In this document: positions 23,921 to 40,698 of the stretch, one piece after another | Layout of the letters: each line of letters begins with the position of its first letter | Numbering within the stretch: the stretch's first letter is position 1 | Source: Epiperipatus broadwayi | Taxonomy: Eukaryota; Onychophora; Udeonychophora; Euonychophora; Peripatidae | Length of the DNA: 64,000 nucleotides | Reading direction: 5' to 3' | NCBI GenBank assembly: GCA_028023455.1 | Contig: JAQFVV010006472.1 | Span: forward strand, 264,501 to 328,500 | The notes under the pieces: model-generated | The model's input: the letters and a program-made list of their open reading frames with translations, nothing else | Told to the model about the DNA's origin: nothing | Database searches by the model: none | Made by a program: the position numbers and the translations under genes

Positions 23921-25540
23921 AAGTAACACAGTACATCCACCTCTTCAACTGACTGATCCAAGAAAGTTTACAAGATTATTCCACAAAATTACCTTAAATG
24001 AACTTTAAATGCCTAACACCCAAACAATATAACTTAGCTTTGACACTTACCGTGTTCACCAACTAAAGAGCACAATTTATATATAGCCATATACAAATGG
24101 AACACTAATTCCACCCACCTTCCAAAATGTATTAACAAATATGACCATGTGTTTTCATGTATTTATCTCATAATTTATGTAAACATAATTTGAAATATGT
24201 ATCATTGTGCAACATTTATTATTCTTCCAACTACTATAAATCATATTTTTATCATAAGCAAAAATATAAATTATCATTGCATGTGATTTCTCATTTATCA
24301 ATTTATATCTAAAAACTCATATTTTTCACATGCAACTTATGTAACACATGAACAATAAGACAGTCATGAACTATAATCATTCCCACCAAATAGGACCAAT
24401 TTAAATACAACCATATATCAAACTAACCCCAACTCTAACCCTCCCCCATATATGTTTTCACTCAAACTATCATAGGTTTCTATGTATTCTTCTTAAGACC
24501 CCATTTAAAAATTATATGTAAACCTAATTTGACAAGTGTATCTTGTTATGTAACAATCATGTTTCTTTCAATTACTATAAGTCACATATTTCCTTCCACA
24601 AGCAGGCTTGTAAACTCTTATTGCATATGTAATATCATGTATCAACTATGTAACCCTTAACTCTATATCTCCAGAGATCTATATCTTTTCTTCATATAAC
24701 TTGTCAAAAGCTTGCTCAGTTATCTCTTCCTTTGGTTATTGATTCTACAGATATGCCATTTCCATTTTCAAGTTATTGGATTGCTGATTTATGAAAGTCG
24801 GTTAATGAAACAGTAAGATTCATATTCGAATCTTAAGTTTCACCTTTTTTTTTATCGTCTCTCACCCACCACTCTATCCTACCCAAATTTAAACTTTTTT
24901 GGTAGCGAATTGTGTGTGTAGCAATATTAAAAATAAATAAATATATGTAAAATCTACCATAAACACACACACGTTTCGATAACAAATTTAAAGCAATAGA
25001 TAAAAATAATTAATGTGACTTGTATTTTTTTTAGTATATAAAAATATATAATTTTAACCATTTATTTTAAATCATAAAGTTCGTTATTTATTGCTTTGTT
25101 TGAATTTCATTTAATAATAATTTTAGAAATCTGATTGTAATATTTAATTAAAAGTAAAAATAATCGTATGTTCCCTTTTGTATTTGAAATTTTAAAAGTA
25201 ACGGTTTGTGAGAGATAATAGATTAATTAAAAAGAAAAATTCCCTAAAATCTAATTACCAAAAATGTAAATGTAAAATTAAATGTGAACAATAGTAAAGC
25301 AGCTTTCTATATAAATTAAACGTATAAGAATGTATTGATTATCCTCGGGGCAAATGATTGAATCCAAAATAAAATATAACAAAAAGTAAAAAGATAAGAT
25401 GAAGAAAGGAGGACATTTTGGACTTTCTCAGAACTTTCAGTTTAACTTTAGCTTTGCTCTCGATCAGTAGAGAGTCTCCAGATATATAAATTAATTTACC
25501 TACCACAGTATGTGTGAGTAGAAAGCGTCAAAGACTATTC
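23921..25540. other. AT-rich stretch, no gene seen
   Basis: Non-coding. A short tRNA-B-box-like piece (attcgaatc, about 24823-24831) followed by a T run may be a SINE remnant, but it is too short to call. Confidence 0.4.
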
Positions 25541-25557
25541 TCCCCAGAGTTGGTCGA

Positions 25558-26642
25558 TTATCTGCCATTAACCTCCACATGTGCCTTTAATAAAGTCAAC
25601 CACGAAGATCTGCTGCCCAAACAATTCAAAATCTGCTGCTGCTGTTAAATTAAATAAATCATCCAAATGCTGGAAAGAACTGCTACTTCTGAAATCATGG
25701 ACAATTTGCTACTGACTACTGAATTTGAAAACTTTGTATAAACAGGTACCTGTACTACCCAAGCTCTAGAGTACTCTAAAATTAATAATCATGCTATAGC
25801 TCATTCTCTATATAACTTGTAAACTATAACTTGTAAAACTATAATTTGTAAAACTGAATTTAATTAATTCCTTCTGTAAATTTCTTTAATAATCTAGCTT
25901 GCCTAATTCTATCTTTCTTGGGTACGTATTTCTAAAATGTATATTTTATTATCTAATTATAGCATGCTCATAATTTTCTTAGTATAAATCTATGATTGCT
26001 TGAAACAGTGGATGCATGTCAAATCTTCATTAATATTTACTTCCATAAATTACTTAATATTTCCATATAAATTGACACATATTCAATGTTTCATTTATTG
26101 TAATGCACAGGTCTACTACTTAACATACTCACCTAGCTTACCTATTGTTTTTATATTTCATTAAATTTTAAGTAATAATTCTGTAAATTACATTTCTTTG
26201 AGAGTCAAAAACGTTCTTTATTAAATGTTGATGATGTAGGGACGAGTTATAAAATATATTAAATCTTAGCAGAATAGTCTGTACATTATACATGTGTTAC
26301 GTTTTGGAGATGCGATGACCTATTAGAAGCCTTGGATACTCCAGATTCTTTAGGATTTAAATTAATCCCAGTCGTCCTACACAAGCAAAACAATAAATGT
26401 TCCATAGGCTTGACAAACATCATGCAGCCAAGAAGCAATCATGGCATGAACCTCTTGCCCCTGGTTATGCTTATGTGAACCTTATCTCTTTGGACCTACA
26501 GCAAATGCCAGCCCATTGTTCTCAATTCATCCACGACTTTGCAGTTTCAATATACTGCCACCCTTATATCACCTTTCTAGACATAACACGTGTTTTGCTT
26601 ATTAACTTTAGTGTTCAATATATAACTCCATCTCTGCATTAG
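25558..26642 (+). pseudogene. Non-LTR retrotransposon RT relic (Jockey/CR1-like)
   Basis: Two separated translated fragments look like reverse-transcriptase blocks. CAFNKVNHEDLLPKQF (about 25580-25630) resembles motif A of Jockey-type elements (AFDxVxHxxLL). The open frame at 26397-26642 resembles motifs B and C: KKQSWHEPLAP for the NGLPQGSVLAP block and QFIHDFAVSI where FADD is expected, so the catalytic aspartates are partly lost. About 700 bases of AT-rich sequence without similarity separate them, perhaps an insertion. Identification rests on spaced partial matches and is tentative. Confidence 0.4.
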
Positions 26643-29019
26643 TGACATAATTCACTAAATGTCTGTCCATAGTAATTTATAAATATCTTATTTAATTAAA
26701 TAAATATATGTCCGCCACTACTATTATAAATCCTAATTTAGACTCTTGCATTGCAAAGATATAAATCCCAAAAGTATGCTCATGAAATACTTGCTCAAGA
26801 ATTTAGGCAGCTAGATTATGTCAGCTATATAAATAAATGTATCTCTTTAATATCTAACAGTATCGGAAAATCCCACTACTGATATTTTAAATCTTACCAA
26901 ATATTATTAGTTAAATGATTTATTATTTAAATGTTTTAAATAAATAATTTCAAACTATACATCTGCCATTAGGTTTTTATTTATTTGATACCCATTCCAT
27001 ATAATATTTCCTTGATTCTGTAAAATATAAATATTTAATATTAGTGTTATTATTGGCTAACTCAAAATAAAGTTCTTGATTCTCTTGCATCTCCCTCATC
27101 ACCATGCCTAAAGAAGTATTTACTAATGTAGCATCAACTGTGTTGTTTCATAGATTGTATTGCAGAACTGATAAACTATGTTCGAACTCAGTACTATGGT
27201 TAGCTTCACTATATAGATGGTGCTGCAGTTCTGTGTGGTGGTCGAATTCTGCACTATGTTGACGAATCACACGTTTCTGACCATTACATTATTAAGTCGA
27301 TACCCTTGGTTCAAGTTGCACTTTATGGGAAATTGACATTCTGGGATGTTTATAAATTAAAATTTGATAGTAGATGGAAACTATAATTAAAAGTAATTTG
27401 ATGTGGAAAATGGCTAATACTTTATTTTTATCATAAACTAAGAGAGATATGTTATACTTATTTGAATTTCAATTTAATAATTTCTTTGATAAGTCAAATC
27501 TCATAATATAGTGAAACTTTAATATGAATAAAATCTAGATTTCAATATGGGCTAAGATAATTAAAAAAATCCCAATTCCATCAGACTTAATTTCTTTTGG
27601 GTATTAATTTAATAACCAATCTTGATAACTATGTAATATTATTCAATAGATGAGCGTTTCGTTTAGTTGTTTTTAGTTATGGAATAAAAGAATATAAAAC
27701 AGTCTAAATCATTACTATCTAGCAATAAACAAACCTGATAAATAATATGCTTTTGTATTTTTCATTATTTACTTAATACTATATGAATATATACAAGAAA
27801 TTATTCATCTATAAATAGAAGCTTACTTTGGACTAATGTAAATTGGATTTCAAAAAAAATTGTTATTCTACGTGAATCAAAAATTACAAAATTTGAATGA
27901 GAAAGAATACTGGAAAAAAAATCTAAATAATCTAATTTATATATGTTGAAAATATCAACTTTATAACTTTTTATACAAACAAATACTGCATTAGAAAATA
28001 TGTTAATGAAATTAATCATAAAAATAAAATTGTTTATATTTTTATTTTATGCTCATAAAAAATTTAATTTTCATTAAAATCAAATTGCATAATATTTACA
28101 GTAATTAATTTTATAGCTAAAATACTTCATTTATATTTTTGATTCTGCCATTATATTTTTTCCTGTGTAAATGATTTGACTATTGTATACTGGATATGAT
28201 AATTTTCCACCAAATATTTTTGACTAATTGAATCAAATACCTTGTCTAAATCAATATATAAATTTTAATTTTAATATTTTGAAATACAGTTTTTATATTT
28301 TATAAATGAAAAACCAGTAATATTTTAATTGAATCTTAATATGTAATCCATTTTTAAGTTCATGGAATCTATAAGATTTTATGTGGTATAAGTCAGGTCA
28401 TATATATTAAGATTCATAATTCATCACATCATTACAAAAAGAGATTAGAATGAGAATGTAGTCAAATATCACTTATTATCTTCAGCATTTGCTTTTTCTA
28501 TGCTTGAAATACTGGCCAAAACATAGATTTCTCTAATACTAAACTCCTATCTAGATGAGTTAACCATCATTAGAGGCTATTTAAAGTAGCCATAAAGATT
28601 TTAAGAAATACTGATTGTATTAATAAATATGATTAAACAGCCACACCCCCATTTATATTGAAGAGATTCATTATACAGATTAATGAACACCAATAATTCA
28701 ATTTATATAATCAATTAGTTTTATTAATCTCATGTCTGATCCTCACTTCTTATTGATTTTTTTTGTTTTCCTTAGATAAAAATGCTTATTCTTTTATTTA
28801 TTCTATTTTGTTATATTATTATATGACTGTTTTGTTTTGTAGTTTTTGTTTTAATTAATATTTTGTTGACATTCTCATAATAGTTGTCTATGTCTTTGCA
28901 GAGACCACAGAATAGTTTCTTTACTTAATTAAAAATTAAATATTATTTTAATAAAATGTTTGAGATTATCCCAATAATTAATATGAAGTATGCTAGATAG
29001 AAATATACACAGACAGTTA
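26643..29019. other. AT-rich stretch, no gene seen
   Basis: Only short chance frames (for example 27801-28019 on the minus strand). Confidence 0.5.
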
Positions 29020-30590
<1,571 letters not shown>

Positions 30591-30599
30591 AAAGATCTC

Positions 30600-32720
30600 T
30601 GGCCTAATATATGTCAGTCAAGCAGGCTAAAAGATTCCTGCCTGACCAACATTGTTGATCCAAGAGTTACTTCCAGTGGGCATTAGAAGCAGGCAGCAGA
30701 AACCCCATTCCACTATCACTAACAATAAATAACAACAATCTTATGGGCTCTGAAATGATCTGTGCAATTTGAGAGCACTTTAGGGCAACTCTTCAATCTA
30801 ATAAGAATGGGAATGTTGATGGCTTATTCAACTTAGATGACAACCTGACCCATGATATCACTGATGAGAAAATCTGCATCAAGCTAAAATGCCTCCCAGA
30901 GATAGTGCACCCAGGAATACATAGCATACCAAGGTTTGTCCTCCTACATCTACAAAAATACTCAGTGTCAATAATCAAAGCCATGATAAACTATTTGGAA
31001 GAGAGAAGTCGAGAGATTAACAACTTATATCCAATATCACTCACCCCCTTCCTAAATAAAAAGGATGGAAGAGAAGTCTTGAATAATCTGAGGCCTATCT
31101 CAATGATTCCCCTCTTAATTAAAATCATAGGACAATTAATTAAGGTTCAAATTCAAGTGAAAATTTATAATTACTTTTCTGCTAACCAATATGCAAAAAG
31201 GGGGAGTTTTAATCAACACAATTGGCCAAATGAAACTTCTTATTGATATTATCCAAACCCAGAGGATGTTGAAACCAATCACCGTCCAGCTTGATATCTC
31301 GACAGCATTCAACTCAGGTCAAATCTGATTGATGTTCTCTGGGAATATGAAGTGCCAAATGTTTACCTGAGGATGATTGCAAATCTGATAGCCAACAGAA
31401 TCAGCCATATCACAATAAATGGAAAAATTCACCTGGGTTTAAACTCTCCATCTCTATTCCTCAAGGATCTCTACTTAGCATGCTATATTTTATAGCTTAT
31501 ATCAACCCACTAATGATAGAGATTGAGAGATCATTACCTGGAGTGTCATGGGAAGGGAAATTAAATACCTCACCTATATGGATGACATACTCATCTGTCT
31601 GCCATCCAAGAAATATATCACTAAACTAGAGAAGATACTAGACTGGTACACAGACAAATACAAATTCGAATTCAATAAGAGCAAATCAATCTTCTGGAGC
31701 TTGCTAACTGGGAAAATCACTTCAAATTTTACCGCTGATTCACAGAAATTCTTAGGCTTTAATGTCTCAAAATCAAACAGTGCTATGAGGAGAGAAATTG
31801 AAGAATCCTTATTAACAGAAATTTGCCACACAATGACCTTCCTTTCTAGGATATATATTTCACTTCATGGTAAGGTAAGATTTTTAAACTTACTGATATT
31901 TCTGAAAATCAACTATTTTCTTTCTTATATCTGCCCATCCCAAAAATTTATCAAAAAAAAAAAACTTTCTGTACACAAAACTATTCTGAGGCCATAAGAT
32001 CACTGCCATCAGCCTTCAAAAACTCCAAATGCCCAGAAGGCTCAATAGTTTTTCATGCCATCGCATCAAAACCAGATATTCCAATGAGACTATAACCTAT
32101 TGTTGAGCCTTCAAAATAATTTCTCATATATTCATATCAAGACTCTGCCTGCTAATAATAATGGTGGAACTCATTATTTGATAATGTTCAGAAGGTTGTT
32201 GATCTGAATGAAAATCCAAAATTTCAAGACTTCTTAACTAAAGTTAACCTGGACTTCTTCCTTATGAACTCTTTTTTTGGTATACAGGAGAAAGTTCAAG
32301 ATGATCAATCCTGTTTTACAGATGTGTGGGAGATAGAAGGAATCAATTGACCATATCTTTCTTAGATGTTTCCATATGTCCAATTACAGATCAATAACTC
32401 ATAAATGGTAGAGCAATATGAATGGAAACTATAAATCAATTAAAGACTATATAGGACAGGGTCTATTTACAGTCATAAGACGAAAATTTCATGAATTATG
32501 CACTGTAGTGTGTCAGATGTAAAGCAATGATTGAAAGAATGAGATAACCACATGGTACTAAATTTAAAAACATCATATAGAAAATTATAAAGGACTGACT
32601 AATTTCCCCAAACTATATCACAAGAGCAACATGGGAGAAGGTTGGATCCACATTGCTCCAAATTGAAATGTAATTGATGTCATATTTGTAACTGTAGCAC
32701 CAATATAACAATAGAATAAA
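30600..32720 (+). pseudogene. Non-LTR retrotransposon relic (RT plus C-terminal zinc motif)
   Basis: Degenerate reverse transcriptase spread over three frames. Recognisable blocks in order: a TPFLNKKDG... and LRPISMIPLLIKIIGQLI segment (about 31049-31145, fingers block with the LRPIS signature), QLDISTAFNS (motif A, about 31286-31315), a GxxxxFLKDL-like motif B remnant near 31437-31475, and YMDDIL (motif C, 31574-31591), followed by the thumb up to about 31997. Near 32310-32375 a C-x(n)-ESIDHIFLRC segment matches the zf-RVT-type zinc motif found at the C-terminus of many non-LTR elements. Stops and frameshifts separate all blocks, and the N-terminal and endonuclease parts are not recognisable. 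Exact boundaries are uncertain. Confidence 0.75.
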
Positions 32721-33647
32721 ATTTCCTTTAATATATATATTCATGAATGTTAATATAAATTATATTTTCATTTCTATTCATTTTATTTATGTTATTTGTT
32801 ATTTAGAAATCTATTCTTGTGATTAGAATCTTTTTGTTTAATTTTTTTTAATAATAATATTAATTTTAAAAAACAAGTTCAATGTCATAACTAATATAAA
32901 CAAAAGAAACAGAAAAAGTGTTAAAAGCTACCACCATGAAGTATAATTATGACTTTTAATATGTCATCCATAATATTATTAGTAACAAAAAAGCAGAACT
33001 TTCTACATGAACTTTAGCAACTACCCAATATGCTAAGACATTTAATCAGTTCTTGGTTTTTAAAGTCCTTGTCTGTTGCTTGTCACCTTACATAAATATA
33101 AAAGCATTTGTATTTTTTATGCAAGATAATAAATTTTTCTGTGTTAGGATAATTGATATTTTCAGACAAATTTATTGCAGAAAAATATACAAATACAATT
33201 TCCATTGAAAGAATGTCATTTATTTTATTTCTATATTTAAAGTTGTTGTCGAATTCCATTCATTTTTTCATACTGAAATTTATATTATTTAAATAAGGTA
33301 TATCTTGATTAACCTGAAATCATAAACAAATTGATTAGTTTAAAATTTAATCACTATATTGATTTAACTGAAATAATATTTTAAGTATTTGGTTACATGA
33401 ATAAAAAAAAAATGAGAACAGTAAGTTTATTGTTATTTGTTTACTTTTGCACAAAAATGTATGTTGTTGTTGTTTTTTTTTTTTAAAGTGATATAAGTAT
33501 AAATTACACACAAAAAATTCGTGGTTAATACATCTTCGTTACAATAATTTGGAGAATGAATATTTTATTATTTTTATTAAATATTTATCTGTCAGCAATT
33601 TACAAAATAGTAAAAAAACAACCAAACTGGGGAATTAAGTGGCCTTA
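32721..33647. other. AT-rich stretch, no gene seen
   Basis: No frame or motif of note. Confidence 0.5.
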
Positions 33648-35660
<2,013 letters not shown>

Positions 35661-35694
35661 TCAACTGTTAGTAAGATCACATCAAACAGGTTTG

Positions 35695-35866
35695 TATATG
35701 CACAACATTTTGGGAGGTATTATTCTCCCCTCTTCTTCAGGTGTTTCTGGTCTGACTACTGACAGTACTAGCATGTGATTTGAACTTTGGACTCTTAGAT
35801 TCTTGTGTATTGAATTTTAAAGTAACATTCTAAACAACTGAGCCATCCTGCCAAAGGCAACAGTCT
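35695..35866 (-). mobile_element. tRNA-derived SINE head joined to a hammerhead-like unit
   Basis: On the minus strand, GGCAGGATGGCTCAGTTG (A box, around 35833-35856) and AGTTCAAATCA (B box, around 35775-35786) are spaced as in a tRNA-derived RNA polymerase III promoter. Downstream comes CTGAAGA (35734-35740), a stem of GGGAG/CUCCC, then AAAA (35707-35710), the order of a hammerhead core with two core changes. The unit is therefore a SINE-like chimera of a tRNA head and a decayed ribozyme-like body. Confidence 0.5.
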
Positions 35867-37836
35867 GTAGTAATTTCATATATTTATGAGTTTTCTCCTG
35901 ATTTCTCCACTTTTTCCTAAGAGCAAAGTTGATTAGTGGTTTCCATACATTATGTATGGTCACACTGGTTTGGCTTATGGGATTTTTTACCATTGTCATC
36001 TGAGCAGCTTCTTTCAATTTTCTTCTTTGTGCCTTTTCTTCTCAATCCAATATTTTTGTATTTTCCCAATTGAACATATATTCATTGGCACATCCATCAA
36101 TATAATCTTTATTTTTTTTAAAAAAAAAAGACGATTTTTATGCTTAATTAAATAAATCTCCAAACTATGAATTATTTATTACTATCTTTTAAAGACAAAA
36201 CTCTCCATACATATCTTTTAAAGAGTTTGTTTATTTTATACAATACATTTATACATAATGACAAAAGAAGTTAATACTTCACAATACTTATATCAAAGCA
36301 TAACTTATTTTATTTAAAAACTAAAGTCATTGAAATGTTTTATGTATCAATTATGGAAACATGTTGAGGTTTTAACAAATAATTATGCAGAGTCAAAGGT
36401 AATTGCACTTAAGTTATGGAAGGAATGATAAGTTAAACAATTTCTGAGAGCATATTACAAGTTTTAAAATTTTTAGCAATTATCTTAAGTCTCTATAAGA
36501 CTATTTTCATCAGTTCTTATAAAATTGTTGAATTGTATAAATGGGGAGTTGGATTATTATGAAAAATTATTATGTATCTCTTTATATATATTTCAGGTCT
36601 TATGGTGTTAGTTTCAGTACATCCTTTTGTTATGTTTTATGATTAGGATTAAGATTGAACAAAATTTAAAAAAAAATCGGTTCCAATTGAGCTTATAACT
36701 TTCCTTTCAGATAATCAACTTCACTAATAATGTACATTGGTCAATAAATAGGTATTTAGACACTTTTAATTTAGGAATTTAAGAAAGGATAAAAACTGTT
36801 TATGCTCATCCCTCAAGAATTGGCTAGATGTAAATGCTTTTTTCGATATTTTGTAAGAGAGGTTGTTAGAGGAACGGGTGTCATTTAGCTGAATATTTTA
36901 AATACTGCTTTACTTTTGCATGCTATTATATGTAATCGATAAAAATATTATAGCAAAATACACATGCACACACACACTTATATATATATACATACACACC
37001 TATAACACAAACATAATTGTTATGTTGATGATATATAAATTACTTATAATATTATCAAATTATTTAAAATTTGATAATCATTACTTTAAAAAGATATTAG
37101 TTAATAGTTGCATACACTTATCATTATAAAAAGAATTTTTAAAACATTTTTCTAAGAAACGATCACGTGTCAAACAATAATGTAGCTTATTTAATATAGA
37201 GAAGGAAATAAACCTTCCGTCATGCGCTTATCACGAATTTATCCGCACTCACCTGTAAGCATCAATTTAAATATCATAAGTGGACCTTTATTCTTTCACT
37301 ATAATACATACGTAGTCAAGCGCTATATAAGTAGACTATTTATTAAATTAATGTAGTTTATTGTTGTCTTACAAGCAAACACCTCTAAAATATAAAATTT
37401 TATTTCACGAAAGTTCTTTCTTTTTTTTTTTATTGATAAATTAATTATGTATTTGTATTCCAATAAATCACAATATGAACAAGTTATATTACTTTAAAAG
37501 TAAATTAATGGTTGCAATTTATTTGAAAATTGGGGCGGAGTGTTCACTTAATAATTTTAAAATATTAGCAAAAAATATATTAAATAGCAGATATGCTAAT
37601 GTTTTTAAATAATTTATCCCGTAAATTTTGCTAACCAAAATGAAAAAAAAAATTATAAGATTTAGTTTAAATCACAAACTGCAGATATCAAGTTACTTTT
37701 TAGCTCGTTGTTGTAAAATGTGTTTTCATAACTAATTGCATCTAATAAGTACCGAATTTATATAGAAATAATAAACACCTCCATACTTCCCCATTCTTTT
37801 TAAATTCATATAAATAAAGATAAAATAAAAGACAAT
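35867..37836. other. AT-rich stretch, no gene seen
   Basis: A short piece at 36195-36212 (aaaactctccatacat) is shared with the ends of the repeat cluster at 50967-51945. A patch at about 37205-37330 keeps several CpGs and may be a younger insertion, but it is unassigned. (CA)/(TA) runs lie near 36960-36990. Confidence 0.4.
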
Positions 37837-37891
37837 TGACCCCCAAGATGCATTTCGTGCTGAACCAGCACTCATCAGTTGGCCCAGGTCA
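37837..37891 (-). ncRNA. Type I hammerhead ribozyme (complete core and stems)
   Basis: On the minus strand the order is: UGACCU (stem I, 5'), GGG bulge, CCAA (stem I), CUGAUGA (37878-37872), GUGCUG-GUU-CAGCAC (stem II, 6 bp with a 3-nt loop, 37871-37857), GAA, AUGCAU (self-complementary stem III, 37853-37848), C (the position-17 cleavage base, 37847), UUGG and GGGUCA (stem I, 3'). Every invariant hammerhead core position is present, including the A15.1-U16.1 pair. A loopless palindromic stem III is the form reported for hammerheads in Penelope-like elements and retrozymes, which are thought to cleave as dimers. Predicted cleavage is after the base at 37847. No coding element is attached here. 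The activity is inferred. Confidence 0.8.
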
Positions 37892-39346
37892 CTATCTCTC
37901 ATATATCTCTCTATTATATGCAAAGTATTTATCTAGAGTAAATTGTTACATTTTCATTTACCATTGTCAATTTATAGTGCATTTAACATTTTAAATTTTT
38001 AGAAATTGCGTCACTTAGTATCGTTATTATAAAAATAATTTTAAGAATTTATATTAAAAAAAAATTAAATTGTCACTAACGATGATATCGGTATTTTCTC
38101 TAAAGAACATTTTAAAGTGATAACACGTTATTTTCAACTGAATTACTTAATTAACACACTAATTATCGATCAACTTAAAGTCTAATAGTAGTTTCATAAT
38201 TAGTAGGTGCGCATGATTTAATTTAGTTCCAAAATGATTTTCAGTATTTTTAAACTTCACCAGTTTTGGTTTTTTTTTAAAAAAAAAATTCAGTTTAATT
38301 AAAAGTATTACACAAAAAAATATTGAAATAAAACTAATGATATACTACACTATTGCCATTTAAATTATTTTTCAATTATCAATGCTTATACCACTGCAAA
38401 AATTGATTTGTCACAACTTACCATCATTTACTGCCAATTACCACATAACCCGCTGTAATATATATATATTGTAACCTTCCGAAGGTGGGAAAAGCGGTCA
38501 GGTGAGCAGTCAACATAATGGCTATGGATTTTCTACAGAGCATTAGTCCTCTTATATATAAATATCATCTAACTACAAATGTTAAAATACCAGATTCTTC
38601 TTATATTTAAAATTTATCTCAGGTTCTCATTATTTAAACTCAGATTCTTTTTAAATTACTTTATCTATATCTCAAGGTTTGACCATGTATTTGATACAAA
38701 AAAAAAAACGATTGTTATATTATATACTTCAAAACTTTTAAATGCAATAATTATTTAAATTATACATTAAATATTCTGTCATCTTCTTATGATTGTATCA
38801 TAAGATATTGTATATCTTAGGCAAACAAAAATTCAAATCTACAAAATCAAGTCTATTAACAATTAAGATAATACATGACTAGCATATAAGATACTTTTTA
38901 AATATTTTGAAATTTCTTCTTATTCAAATACTTAATTTATATTACTTATAAACACATTTAATTCTATTATCTTCAGATATGAACCAAGTACTAAAAATAA
39001 AATAATGCAGAAGGTAGAAATTGTAACTTTATGCTACCAACTACATTATAAAGTACATTTGAAATAAAGATAAATCCACATAATATGTATATTATTATAC
39101 TACAGGTGAAATAAGTAATAAACAAAATAAATAAGTTAATTTCATGTGACCATTGAAATGTACTTTTTTTAATTTAATGAATAATAAAACTTAATTAAAA
39201 TAGATTTTCTGGATAAATGAATATAAGTAACAATGGCAATGAAAAGTATTTAATAATGAAGCATTCAATCTTAGCTTAAGATTGTGCTTCATGTTTCTAC
39301 CTACTAACCCATATTCAAACCCCTATATCCCATACCACTCCTTTTG

Positions 39347-39351
<5 letters not shown>
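37892..39351. other. AT-rich stretch; possible LTR start at 38470
   Basis: TGTAACC directly after a short (TA)n (about 38458-38469) resembles the left terminus of the giant-LTR element, but no matching right end was found. No gene seen. Confidence 0.35.

Positions 39352-39380
<29 letters not shown>
39352..39380. repeat. (AT)n microsatellite
   Basis: Short pure AT array. Confidence 0.9.
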
Positions 39381-39383
<3 letters not shown>

Positions 39384-40360
39384 GTATGCGCACCTAAATT
39401 ATAAAATGTAATGTTTTAATAACATGTTTTAAAATTATTATTAATTCTTTTTTATCAATTATTAATTTTTTTTATTAAAATACATAGGTGTGACTCAAAA
39501 ATATATATAGGAGCAAAACTTACTAACAAAATATTGATTTTTTTAAAATATTTTATATGTCATTTTTTAACTTTTTCTTTTTAAATTGCTTTTTTTTTAT
39601 TAAACTATTATAAAATCCAATATGGAAGATGCTACAGAAAGTGTCTAAAAATAATTAAAGGGGTTGGAAGCACTATTGTTTTAATATGGGGTAGGTATTT
39701 TTAATTAAAGTTTTTACTTAAAATGGGATTAAGATTAGAGATACTTTTGTTAAAAACATGTTGTCAAATCTATTTCTAATCTGGAAATAGATTTGAATTT
39801 ATTTTTGGATGTTATCTTACTGTTGCATCTTCAAAAACAACCGATAAAGAAAAAGTATAAAATGACTGAATTTTGAGACACAGATTAGATTAGCTACTAT
39901 GAAGAGAACTGATTGTAAACGTATGACACGTCGCTTGAAACTTAAATTATGTAGCCATAAATCCATCACTTCTTTGCTCGATTGGGCCATCATCTTCAGT
40001 GGCCATCTCATTCTGCTGCCCAAGAGGAAGTAAAAGCCCAACCTAAGAACTTTAATGCTAATAGAAGCTTGCAGTTATTTAAGAACTTTCATTTCAATTG
40101 CCGTGCACATGCACTATTTTAAATTTGACTCTTAAAATTGCAAGGTAACTTTTTATGCTACAATTTGAAAATGAATCTAGCCTCACTAATCTCAAATCCT
40201 GCTGTCAAGATTCTAATGTATTGTTCAATTTTCTATCTTTTAAATTAATGTTTTTTTTATATAAATAACATGTAATTTGCTCTTAAATAAATTTATATAA
40301 ATTTAATTCTCTCTCATATGCTCTTAACTTTTCTTAACTGTGGTGCAGTCAATTATTTAT

Positions 40361-40376
40361 AGTTAATTATTATTTG

Positions 40377-40418
<42 letters not shown>

Positions 40419-40445
40419 CAAATAATAATTATATATATATATATA
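40361..40445. repeat. (AT)n with inverted flanks (hairpin)
   Basis: The flanks taattattatttgatta and taatcaaataataatta are inverted copies on either side of an (AT)n run, so the whole block is a long palindrome. Confidence 0.8.
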
Positions 40446-40626
40446 TGCTTTTATTACTAATTTGCCAATCCCAAACAATCAGACAAGTTGAATTCCCAAA
40501 ATTTTTTCTTTCTTTTAAGTAAACCCCCATGCATCAAGGTTATTAACGTCCCCTAAAAATATAATGTGTTATTAATTAACATATTCGCCAGATTGTTTTA
40601 CGAGCCAACATTCTATTTATGTTTTA

Positions 40627-40655
40627 ATATATATATATATATATATATAGAGTTA

Positions 40656-40691
<36 letters not shown>

Positions 40692-40698
40692 TAACTCT
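40627..40698. repeat. (AT)n with inverted GAGTTAAAC flanks
   Basis: gagttaaac (about 40650-40658) and gtttaactc (about 40689-40697) are inverted around (AT)n. It has the same design as 40361-40445 and 56060-56145. Confidence 0.8.
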
